The translations under genes and the position numbers were made by a program. Under the pieces are notes generated by a model. The model was not told the DNA's origin, ran no database searches, and saw nothing but the letters and a program-made list of their open reading frames with translations. From Anastatus disparis (taxonomy: Eukaryota > Arthropoda > Insecta > Hymenoptera > Eupelmidae), in contig JAFFSR010000301.1 of assembly GCA_017163975.1 (NCBI GenBank), positions 2,895,001 to 2,959,000 of the forward strand: a stretch of DNA of 64,000 bases, read 5' to 3'. Shown piece by piece: positions 34,465 through 44,582 of this stretch (position 1 is the stretch's first letter; each line of letters opens with the position of its first letter).

Positions 34465-34909
34465 AGGTGAGAGAAATCTATTAAATATTTTTTATACAGC
34501 TTTTTACAATTTTCTGAGACGACAATATACTTTTAATGTTGTCATTTCCTGTAGCCATATATACGTAGAATAATTATTGATACTTATTTTGTTTGAAAAG
34601 TCTAAAATATTGTTATAAAGCGAAAAATGCGATGCAACGTAGGACCGATGTAAATATGCGTGTACCTTCCTTTAGTGCGACAGAGAAAGCAATACTAAAG
34701 AATGATGTATACTAATGTTTACGTCGGCTCTACCTCGCGCCGCATTTTTCGCTTTATAACAATATTTTAGACTTTTGAAACAAGATTAATATTAATAATT
34801 ATTCTACATATATATGGCTAGAGGAAATGACAACATTAAAAGTATATTGTCGTCTCGGAAAATTGTATACAGCTGTATGAAAAATATTTAATTTCAAACA
34901 TTTTTTCCA
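34465..34909. mobile_element. Foldback MITE, about 445 bp, in exon 3
   Basis: The arms are inverted repeats over about 200 bp each, including gacgacaatatacttttaat, ttataaagcgaaaaatgcg and their complements, around a short centre near 34680. Outer GGTGGCG/GGCGGCAT-like sequences may be the true ends. It separates the start of exon 3 (34350) from its end (34945). Confidence 0.7.
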
Positions 34910-34979
34910 TGCCGCCATCTTCACCCAAAGAACATGAAACAGGACGTAAGTTGTATATTATAATATTTTTTAATATTTG

Positions 34980-35041
34980 CCCTGTTAAAAAAAATCAGGT
35001 GAGAAATCAGGTGATTTCTCACCTGACTTTTTTTAGTAGGG
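34980..35041. mobile_element. 62-bp palindromic mini-element
   Basis: CCCTGTTAAAAAAAATCAGG at the start is mirrored by cctgactttttttagtaggg at the end, with almost no interior. It equals the terminal ~30 bp of the foldback 8929-9970 joined end to end. It lies in the intron after exon 3. Confidence 0.7.
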
Positions 35042-35810
35042 TGGTAATAAAAATAGTATTACGTTAATAAGAATTGTAATAAAGTATGTTCACAATCTTT
35101 TGAAGTATATTCACTTATTTTCGTCTAATTTATTTAATATACTTTTTTTATATCTTTTCATGCAAAATAAATCTTGGTTTCTTAATTATCTTAAATAAAT
35201 AGATTATTTCAGTAAAAATATGAAATATTTTGTAACTAGATTTGATATTGTCACAAACTTTCCTTATTTAAAAGTTATACAATATTTTTTAAATTCTTCA
35301 GAAAATTGAAGACACAAAACTATTAGCAAATACTATATATTTATTCATATCTATTTGGACCTATATACTATAGTTTATAATTATTGTCCTTGCTTTAGTG
35401 GGTCCGCATTGGAAATTAATTTATATTTTATTTCAATTTAGGTTCATGTGAGAATGATAGTGTACTCGACAGGGAGCAAATTCATGAAGATAAAGATAGT
35501 AACTATATTGAACAATTATTCCTTAATATTTTATAGTTAGTTCAATAGAGTTATTAAAACACCAACTTTAGTATTAATACCTCAATTGAAAAACCTCAGT
35601 TGAAAATTATTTAATTTTTATTTTTGAACCTATTTTAGGTTCTTAAAAATTTGTAAAACCGATTTTAATAAGTCCGTCATCTCTGCACTATTCAAAACTA
35701 GCTTTATTTTGCCGATTATACACTAAAATCAAATAATAAGCTCTCAAATCAATATAATATGTCACTAAGATGACTTTTATAAAAGTAAAATACTTTAGCA
35801 ATTTTTTTTA

Positions 35811-36221
35811 TTAAGAGCATGACGAAGCTGCCCGCCTTCTAATAATATTTCCAATCCTAACTTATGAATAAACGATGCGTTTAATCGAGTTTTTTTGCTA
35901 CAAAGAAAAAATTTGTAAGATTAAACTCTAGTGCGGACAACTCAAGAAATCCAACAAAATATTATACATACAAAGTTATAATAGAAACTTTCAATGTATC
36001 GTATTTCAAGGTTAGGTTTGTCAAGTTTGATATCTAATTTCCAATCTAAGCTCATAAAAAAATAACAAGTCCAAATGATTTTTTATTTTAACAAAAATGA
36101 CTGTATTAATATAGCTTTAGTGCGGATAAGTCATTATATTTGTTTATTTTATTAATCTAAAAAGATATTGATAAAATAAAAAAAGCAAAACTCGATTGCT
36201 GCAGCTCCGACATCCCGTTAA
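35811..36221. mobile_element. 411-bp TTAA-flanked MITE (family A), copy 2
   Basis: It is the inverse complement of 2802-3212 with the same length and TTAA at both ends. It lies in an intron of the DUF4806 relic. Confidence 0.85.
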
Positions 36222-37699
36222 GTTCTTCTATAAGATTTACGTTATTTATAATTATTTTTACAAATATATTTTATTCAAACACAGAACAACCTTTGATTAA
36301 AATACTCCATATTATTGTCCTATCTTTAGGCTCGAATTTATAGTCGAAACTCAGCACTCAAACATCATTTTGTCTTTATTTTTCTTATGGTGAAAGAGTA
36401 AGCTAGAATGATGTTTGAGTGTTAAGTATGGACTATGAATTCGAGCCTTGGTGATTGAACATTTAGTGATAACTTCATTTAATTTTAAATTAGGCAAATC
36501 TGAAACTAGTCATATATCCGACTTAGAGGAGCAAGAAAACTTGGATGAAGGTGATTATAATACGTAATAATTATCCTTGTACCCTATTTACTGATTATAC
36601 ATCGAACGTTAATTTATTTTTAATTTTTAAATAAATTCTAATAAAAAATTCAACAATTCAGATAAAACAAGCAATAAACCAAAGATTATAAATATTGAAA
36701 ATGTGAAAGAAAAATATCAAACTATGCGAGAATTGACAAATCAAAAAGAAGATATGATAATAGATGAGGTTCACGGTGTACAACAACCACCTCAGCGCCA
36801 GGTCGCACTGAATGAAACCCAAATAATGGAAATGACAGATAGTCAAAAACTCAATTATCTTATTGGTAATAAAATTTTTCAAATACATTTGCTGTGAAAA
36901 CTCACTTAAAATGATATAAACTGTTTTTATTATTTTTTTAGTGATGCGTCAAGAAACCATAAAACAAAGATGTGTTGATTCATACAAAAATCCGCACATA
37001 ACGGATCAAGATTATTTGAAATTAAAAAGCATCTTGCCTCTAAAAACAGAAAGAGCATATTTATTCATTTTAATAACATGATCGAAACTCAGGAGCACTT
37101 TAAAAAGAAAATTGTAAGTTTATTTACCCTTTTTTAAATAAGTACCAAACTAAAAAAAAATTACTTTGAAATATCATTGATAGTTTTATTTTTATAAACG
37201 GTAGGAATATTATCTCGGATCGATCGGTTGCGGCGATGAGAACGCCTAAAAAAATACCTTGCATAACAGACTAAGATGTACGATTGATAACGAGATAGGA
37301 GCCCTCTACAGTGGAAAAGGACAAAAAGGAAAAAAAAATTTCCAAGAAACGGCCTTTTATAATTTATTGGTTGGTATGTATTAAAAAAATTAAATTATTA
37401 TTGTGATATTATTTGATATAATTTTAATTTGATTATTTAACTTTTTCTCAGAAGTAACAGTAAATATAGAAAGAAAGTGGACGCAGAAAAAAATTTTTTA
37501 AATTACCAGTGAATGGTTAAAGCTGAGACCTAACATTTTAAAATACCATGCGTAAGTTTAATGCTTGTTTGTTGATTAATCTGATTACATTTTATAAAAT
37601 TATGCTTACGTATCATCTTTTTGCAGTAAAAAAACCAACAAAAGAAAACATGCATACCGATAACGCAGATCAAGAGGGTCAAAAAGATTAAATTATTAT

Positions 37700-38095
37700 G
37701 ATTCATCATTTTTCATTTCACATAATTTATAATATGGTTATTGTAACATAAGCAGGATAAAAAAGGATTCTATGTTAATACTTCTTACATAATATTTTTT
37801 TTTTCATCGGGCTGCTCGAAACTCTCCTTCTCGAAGCGATTGATAGCGTATGCGAAGTAGTATTTACATCGCGTACGCCATGCGTGAAACAACTATTTCG
37901 CACACGCTAAACAAGCTCAAAAAGGCGAATTCACGCACTTCATTAAAAAAAATTTAATTCAATATGCGTGTTCCACTTCGCACATTTGCATTGAAATGTA
38001 TTATTTGTAGAGTAACTGATACTATCAAATTAAACCATAATTATAAAAAAATTCATTTAGATTAAAATTATGCTTGCTTGTACAGGAGGGAAGAA
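37700..38095. other. Intergenic stretch
   Basis: No gene was recognised. A GC-richer part at 37810-37960 has repeats of gcgtacgc/cgcacac type, which could be a small palindromic element, but ends are unclear. Confidence 0.35.
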
Positions 38096-39805
38096 AAGAG
38101 ATATTGTAATGATCCATTGTTATCAAATTCGTATTAATCATGTTAGTTTTTAGTATTAAGAAGAAATGTATTGTAACTTAATTGTCACGATGATAGAAAT
38201 AACTGAGTACTTCTTAACAATGGAAATTACATACAATATTTAAATTTTATTGAAAATAATGATGGTAGCATTAGCATATCAGGAAAAAAATTCTCCACCG
38301 TTAAAAGTTTGTATTCTCGACCGATAGATTCGCAAATTATAAATATTGCAATTGGGTCTTTGCATGAAAAATTTTTTTTGAATCCATTATATCCGTTATT
38401 TAGAAAAAGAAAAAATAAAAGACACGTATTTTTTCTTATATCATAAAAATGAAAACTCAAAGAGATAGAGGCAGTTGAAATTGTGTGACGTCACGATTGT
38501 TTTAGCAATCGTGACGTCATATACATTGGCGCTATATCTATATATATCAAAATTGTATTAATTTCTGCTGGCTATAACTTTTGCAATTCATCATATTTTA
38601 AAAAACAAAAAAATACGGGTCTTTTATTTTTTCTTATTCTACCTGACGGATATAATGAATTTTTTCATGCAAAGACCCAATTGTCGATAGTTGTACTAAA
38701 TATTTATTTGAATTTTCTAGGCAATATGTATTTTTGCTAAAGTTATCAAATTACTTTTCAATAATCATTATGGAGTTTTTCCTTTGATACACACCTACTG
38801 TGTGAAAACACCTTTATAAATAATTCGTAATAAATTTAATACAATATTCTATCTTTATTCTTTTTAAATAATATGTTTTTATATACTAACTAATATTTTT
38901 AAAGTGAAACATATTTGTAAAAAAATTTGTTAAGACAATCACATTTAAAATGAAGCCTATTTGTAACAGAATAATTTAATCGTATAAAATAAAAATTGAC
39001 CATAAAAAGGATTATTATTGAGTTACATTGTAAAATCACATCGAATAAAGAGTACAAAATACCAATATTTTTATTATAAACTTCTGTAATTTTTTTTGTA
39101 TTGTTTATACACGTTTTACTTATCTTACAGCTTGTAAATGTTTTATAAACGTACAATAAAGATATAAATACTAGAATAAAAAGTTTCAATAATAATTTAG
39201 TGAACGTTTTATAAGCGTATAAAAATGTATGAAAATAGGCCTTGGTAATAAATATTTAGCTGTTTCATAAACGAATAATGAACGTATAATAATTTTTACG
39301 AACAAATTAAGAATATAAAAACGTTTTATATACGTATAATGAACATATAACAATTTCAGTAGCCAGTTTATTTTAAGAATGTAAATACGTTTTATAAATG
39401 TTTAAAAAAGTATAAAAATTAATATGAAGGTAATTCTAAATTATATGAAAACATATTAGAAACGTATTTTACATGTTTTAAAAATCACTTAGAGAATGTC
39501 GTAAAAATTTTAGGAACGTCTAAAAAACGTATAACAGACGTTATAAGTTTTCATGATCATGCTTATTCTGTTTAAAAACGTTTAATAAACGTTTATTCGA
39601 TGTTTCTAAGATTTCTTTGCGCCTTCCATAACGTTATTTCTACGTTTAGCATACGTTTTACAATGATTATATGACAAAATAGACGGACATTTTCGACGTG
39701 TAATTTACGTTTTTTAAACATTTTTCTTCCTTTTCAAACAAACGTTTTAACGTGTAACGTTTTATGTTTTTTTTAACGTTGAAAAAACGTTCTGTGCTAC
39801 TATGG
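38096..39805 (+). mobile_element. EnSpm/CACTA element copy 3, 3' part
   Basis: This is the inverse complement of 12258-13660: first the remnants of the transposase C-terminal region, then AT-rich sequence, then subterminal AACGTTTATAAAACG-type repeats, ending CGTTCTGTGCTACTATGG at 39805. Copy 1 and copy 3 are very similar, also in a shared 88-96 codon open frame (12906-13172 and 39189-38899). It is truncated at 38096 and holds a 323-bp insert. Confidence 0.8.
38355..38677. mobile_element. 323-bp MITE with CAATTG flanks in EnSpm copy 3
   Basis: The ends GGTCTTTGCATGAAAAA and TTTTTCATGCAAAGACC are perfect inverted repeats, and CAATTG stands on both sides (38349-38354 and 38678-38683). Copies 1 and 2 show the empty site (gacaattgc). 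The palindromic flank leaves the duplication length ambiguous (4-6 bp). Inside is a hairpin tgacgtcacgattg..caatcgtgacgtca. Confidence 0.85.
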
Positions 39806-40439
39806 ATACGTTATATAAAAAGGTATAAAATCTTATATAGTAAGTGAGTCAAATTTAAATAATTAAAACGCAGGGTAAAAAATTTTTTTTTCAGTATTAA
39901 AATTGAAAAAGAAAGAAAAATAAAGAAAAACAAAAGTAAAAGATAAAAATAGCAAACGTAAAATTAAACGTTAAATCGAAAAGATATCAATGTAAATGCT
40001 AAATAAGCTGTAAACTGTCTGTGTGTGTAAGGAAATAAAATTATCCACACGTAATTCGTAGCATAAAATATAAGATAGAAAATAGTGAATAAATTAAGAT
40101 TTGTAAATAATATATGAAATAAAGTAAACGAAAATATTAACGCTTACAATTAAACATGAACATGTGTGAAAAATTTTATTTAGGAGGACAGATTATAGCC
40201 CACACAATTTAGCGTATATACAAAAGAACTTATTAGATGTAAATTAAGCGAGCTTTAAAAGCTAGAAAATTGAAAATAGTAAAATTAAGTACAAAAGCAA
40301 AGCTTTAATTGTTTAAAACTTAAAATCAAACAAGAAATAAAAAAAATATAACACTGACCAGCAAAATGCTTTTAGCATTTAAAAGTCTAAATGATTAAGA
40401 TTAAAGAAATAAAATGTATTTTTCAAATAAATTCAAATT
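39806..40439. other. AT-rich stretch without recognised genes
   Basis: Lys/Asn-codon-rich sequence with no supported frame or repeat. Confidence 0.4.
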
Positions 40440-40870
40440 CATTTTATTTCGGGAGCCATCACACGTTTTTGCATTAGCAAAAGCATTGTGCTCGTCAGTG
40501 GTAAGAGGAGATCAAGAAAGATCCGAACGTGCATTCGTGAGCACGCAAGTATACGCCCATGATTGTTACACATACCCGCGCGCTTGGAGACACAAGCGTA
40601 TATTATAATGTAATGATCATTAGATTAGATGTACATATATACCCTTCTCCTTCCAGCGTCGATAACGAGTGAGATTGTGAACACTGGGAGATGATACCCA
40701 CAATTTGGAAGCGTCGAGAAAGCGAGGCATCCTGCCTAAGCTCAAGCGAGAGCTCAGGAACTCTTGTATCGACTGACGCTAAATAAAGTTCAACTTTAAC
40801 TTTAAATACAGAGTCATAGTCTCCCTCATTGCTGTGCAAATTCTCATGACGGCAAGAAAGCACAATTCAC
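40440..40870. other. GC-richer block, possible LTR fragment
   Basis: This block stands out from its surroundings in base composition. It has a TGTTACAC start-like sequence at 40564 and a polyadenylation-like gctaaataaagttc at about 40779. Such features occur in LTRs, but no paired end, target duplication or purine tract was found. Short open frames on both strands are not supported. Confidence 0.3.
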
Positions 40871-41130
40871 TTGTTTTCGTTCCGTTCGAACTTAAACAGC
40901 ATTATTTAATTCACGCCAAAGTTTTAATGTTTCATACGAATTCTTAGTGAATTTTTCAGTGAAGTGTACGTGCCACCTTCACTCTTAAGATATTAGATTA
41001 TATTTCAATCGAATAATTAAGGAGGCTTAGGGCCCCAATAAGTAATACAACACCTTGCAGTTACGTGAAAAATCACAAAGCTATTTAGCTTGGTTTGCGT
41101 ATGTATCTGCAAGTGATTTAATTTACCACG
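40871..41130. other. Non-coding stretch
   Basis: Nothing recognised. Confidence 0.4.
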
Positions 41131-41292
41131 GTACGTAGAATCACGCGTAAGAGATCGGTACGAGAGGTTACCATGTATGTTCCTTAACCTTTTTCCTTCC
41201 GCCTTTTCCTACGTAGAATCACGCGAAAGAGATCGGTACGAGGGGTCACCATATATGCTCCTTAACCTTTTCCCTTCCGCCTTTTCCTACAC
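41131..41292. repeat. Two tandem 81-bp units
   Basis: The unit cctacgtagaatcacgcg, then agagatcggtacga, then gctccttaacc, ending ttccgccttttcctac occurs twice in tandem with about 90% identity. Confidence 0.85.
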
Positions 41293-41756
41293 TTGAAATT
41301 GACAAATAAAAGGTATTACGAAAGTGATGCATCCGAATCTACAGGGCATGATGTCTCTGTAGTGTACGGTCTGGTTTGAGTCAATTTTACAGAATATTAA
41401 CAAACATATCATGTATAACAAGTCTGCACGTGTGCAAAGAAGCGCACGTTAAACTTGGTATAACACGAAACGACATCTATCTTGTCGAGATCGTATCGAC
41501 GTTTTTCGTCTCCAGATTGAACGTTGTAGAAAGAACAAGGTACAAAGCCGTTATAGATGGTGTGGATTATAAAATTCATGTGTGTTGTGACATTGTGTTC
41601 GCGAATATTGACTTGATTTTAAAGTAGAATAGATTGTAAATTCAATGTAAAGAACGGGTTTATGATTCATGTTAGCGATGTATTTTCATTACAAATTAAA
41701 GATTAAGTTAAGGGTTTATTAAAGTACAATGTCACAACTTAAAGTGATGTTATTGA
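41293..41756. other. Non-coding stretch
   Basis: The open frame at 41376-41627 has no recognisable domain; nothing else was seen. Confidence 0.35.
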
Positions 41757-42309
41757 AGGTTGTCAAGTACTGGTCGGAAAAAAAGTTTTATTGCTCGAAG
41801 TATCAAAACAAGCGTCTGCGCGCATGCGCTATAGTTTCAACTTTTGATTCCGACTGTGCTCACACACGTGGCGCGTTATATATGTACACGCACACACTAG
41901 TCGTCGTTACCCCACCATCACTCTCTGTCCGTTTGACGTGCTTAGATTCATACATTTTCTATAGACATTTTCTATTTGTATATACGTTTGAGTTGTAATT
42001 TCTCGAAAACGGTACCGCTAGTATTTTTTAATTTGTGATCAATATATTCTTTATTAAATTCTAAATTAAATATTAGGTTTTGGTTTAATTCTGACACAAA
42101 ACAAATTCATAATCATTTAATACGTCTCTTTTACAGCACGTCAATATAGGGATTACGTGTTTAAAGTTGAAACTTTAGAAGTTTATATCTTAAAAACGGT
42201 GCTGCTAATGCTTCTAAAAATTTAATAGCAGGTACATAATGTTATCATAAACATGTGCTTAAAATTTCAAGGTAATCTGACACAACTCGATTTACTTGAT
42301 AACCCCCTT
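41757..42309. repeat. About 553-bp repeat, copy 1
   Basis: The segment from gttgtcaagtactggtcgg to cttgataacccccttaa recurs at 48702-50109, where it is split by an insertion. Its ends are weak inverted repeats (AAGGTTGTCAAGTA and AAGGGGGTTATCAAGTA), which suggests a MITE. Confidence 0.75.
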
Positions 42310-43473
42310 AAATGTGTTAATAAGTTTATGACATCACAGTATAAAATTATTTTCAAAGTTTTTTTATCGTGTTGAAAAGTAACTTGAAAATGAACGTCAT
42401 TTACCAATTATAATAATAGATTCGCTCAGACAGTTTTTCGAATTTGTTATAAAAATCTGAAAATATATAATCTCAGTAGTCCAATAGAGCTTCCATTTGT
42501 TTTTTTGTTTTGATTTTCTACAATGATTTTCCGTAAAGTTATAAAGTTTCAAAAATAGGGATTTTTGTTGTTTTTTGCAGAAAATTGGTAATTTACATAA
42601 ATACACGTGATATATATATGTATGCATGCAGTTGTTCATATTTTAATTTATTTGTTTCATATCCGCATGCAAGATCCCATCCAACAGTTTATATTTCATG
42701 TGAACATTTTTACATTCAAATGAATTAAATGAAAACTTATACACGAAGAAAAATGGTATAACAAGCATAATAATAGATTGTAATAAGAATTACTATATTG
42801 TGTAGGAAGAGTGGAACATTTCTGCTTTATAAGAAAAATTACTGTGTTACATAGTAAAACTTGTGAGAACAGATAAGTAGACAAAAATTTTATTTATTTA
42901 TCATTTCTTGAACCCGAAATTTTTTATTTAATTATTTCTAATTCAATTTATTTATTAATTTAATTTTTTTAAATAAATTAACTTTGAAAAAAATCTTACC
43001 TGGAGTGGAGTCAAACCGATACACTTTAAATTTTAAATCGTCTTCATATGTAATAGAAGAACTTTCAATTAGGTAGAAAATTTTAAGGTTAGAATTAATT
43101 TACAAAATTATTGATTCAACATTATTATTTGGAAAAATAAAATTTATTATATGCATAATAAAACTTATTGTTTTATAAGGCTCATTAATTCTAACATAGA
43201 ATATCAAATATTCTTACTCTGTCATATCAAATTCTACTAAACCACAATTTATATTATGTAACATAATAAATTTTCTAATGAGATATAGTTTAATTTGTTA
43301 AACGATGCTGCCAGTATTGTAGTCCGGGTTTCTTCCTATGTGCCCGTGACCGATCAAGGTCCATAGATCCACTCAATTTAATTTTGTGTATTTTGACCCC
43401 CTGAACACGAAAAATAAGGGTGAATCACTTGAATCGTTGCCAATTTTTCGATATCAACAATTCTTTACATTAA
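42310..43473. other. AT-rich stretch with possible degenerate element
   Basis: Between about 42735 and 43285 there are 'ttacatagtaaaa' and 'ttatgtaacataataaatttt' motifs like the subterminal motifs of the CACTG element at 32553-34178. No clear ends were found. No genes were recognised. Confidence 0.3.
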
Positions 43474-44582
43474 ATAAAAAAACGCTGCCAAGTGCTTTGG
43501 CGGAATGCTTTCTCATAAAGCTCTTTAAGTTTCATTAATTTTTTTATATTTATTCAAATGTGATTTTAATATATAACTAGTGGGCATATATTTGCACTTG
43601 ACTTATGTAATTCTTATCTAATTCTGGGGTAAAGTGCTGCTGCAAGGTTCTTACGGAAGACTGCTTCAATTCTACTGCAAGTTTGCGTGTTTATTCTCGT
43701 CATATAATTGCGCTCAACTTATGTCATACTTATGTAATTCTGGAGTAAAGTGCTGCTGCAACATTCTTACGGAAGACTGCTTCGATTCTGCTGCAAGTTT
43801 GCGTGCTTATTCTCGTCATATAATTGCACTTAACTTATGTCTTTCTTATGTGATTCTGTAGTAAATTGCTGCTGTAATATTCTTACGGAAGACTGCTTCG
43901 ATTTTGCTGCAAGTTCGCGCGTTTATTCTTATCTTTGAATCGCACGTTTCGATTGGCAATCTGTTACAAGTCTGTCGCACGTTTCAGTCGCAAAAAAATT
44001 ATTAATAATTCAACTTAATTCGTTTATTTTCCAAAAGATGGCAACCTTTTTCACTTCTTCTATTAGATTTGCACATTTAAATGAGCTTTTTTTCACTTAT
44101 TCAACTACGTAATTATTAATATCTGTAATTTTTTCTTCTTCAGCACTATCACTATCAATTATTATTTTATCAAGGTAATTCTTCAAACTTACAGTTCATG
44201 TTTATAGCAACTTTACAACGAATTGCTTTCAACATTGAAAGAGATTTTTAACTAAATTTTAAATAGGTAAATGCCAATAAATGAGCATATTGGCATGATG
44301 CTGGTACTCTTTCTGTATCACTAAAATTATAATTCAATAAGGTTAATTTGAATGTTAACCACTGCATTTTATCCAATGAAATACAAGTATTATCATCAAT
44401 AACATTATATCCTATAAATGTTACAAAACCTTTTCTGACTTATTAAAATATAATTAAAAAATTCATTTTTTAATATATAGTTACGTTTTCACGTTAATGA
44501 TTTATTATCTTGTGGATATCTTTTTATCACGACTAAGCTTAGTAAATCCAAGTTTTCAATTTTAGTGACGGTAATTAAATTA
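43474..44582 (-). mobile_element. Second copy of the 2.17-kb repeat element, first part
   Basis: On the minus strand it matches 25765-27936: it starts aacgctgccaagtgctttgg and contains the ctttttatcacgactaagctt block. It includes a private 117-bp tandem array. It is split from its other part (46962-47905) by the non-LTR retrotransposon. Confidence 0.7.
43590..43935. repeat. 117-bp tandem repeat, three units
   Basis: The phrase ttcttacggaagactgcttc recurs at about 43650, 43767 and 43884, with gctgctgcaa before and tattctcgtcatataattgc after it. The 39-codon period keeps a frame open (43634-43861), which is therefore not evidence of a gene. Confidence 0.85.

Larger units (their letters stand above)
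32019..37692 (+). pseudogene. DUF4806-type multi-exon gene relic
   Basis: About ten exons can be followed with GT/AG borders and mostly matching phases: exon 1 to 32202; exon 2 32383-32551 plus 34181-34229; exon 3 34350-34945 (split by a foldback); 35442-35498; 36494-36550; 36662-36865; 36943-37113; 37205-37373; 37452-37551; and a last exon from 37627. Exon 1 has the N-terminal WPCYELDKL..W pattern and exon 2 has SYEEANVKLKIA. The 3' exons show the DUF4806 features LPLKTERA, ETQEHFKKK, GALYSGKGQKGKKNFQETA and WTQKK. Frame lesions at about 37060, a TAA in exon 8 (about 37247) and one in exon 9 indicate a pseudogene. The start is not found. DUF4806 proteins are multicopy in insects and of unknown function. 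Confidence 0.7.

Noticed and set aside
40414..40863. Possible coding frames on both strands in the GC-richer block
   Set aside because: No conserved motif and no splice context; composition fits an LTR fragment better.
41376..41998. Two short plus-strand frames near 41.4-42.0 kb
   Set aside because: No domain; the second falls in the 553-bp repeat and is not preserved in the other copy.
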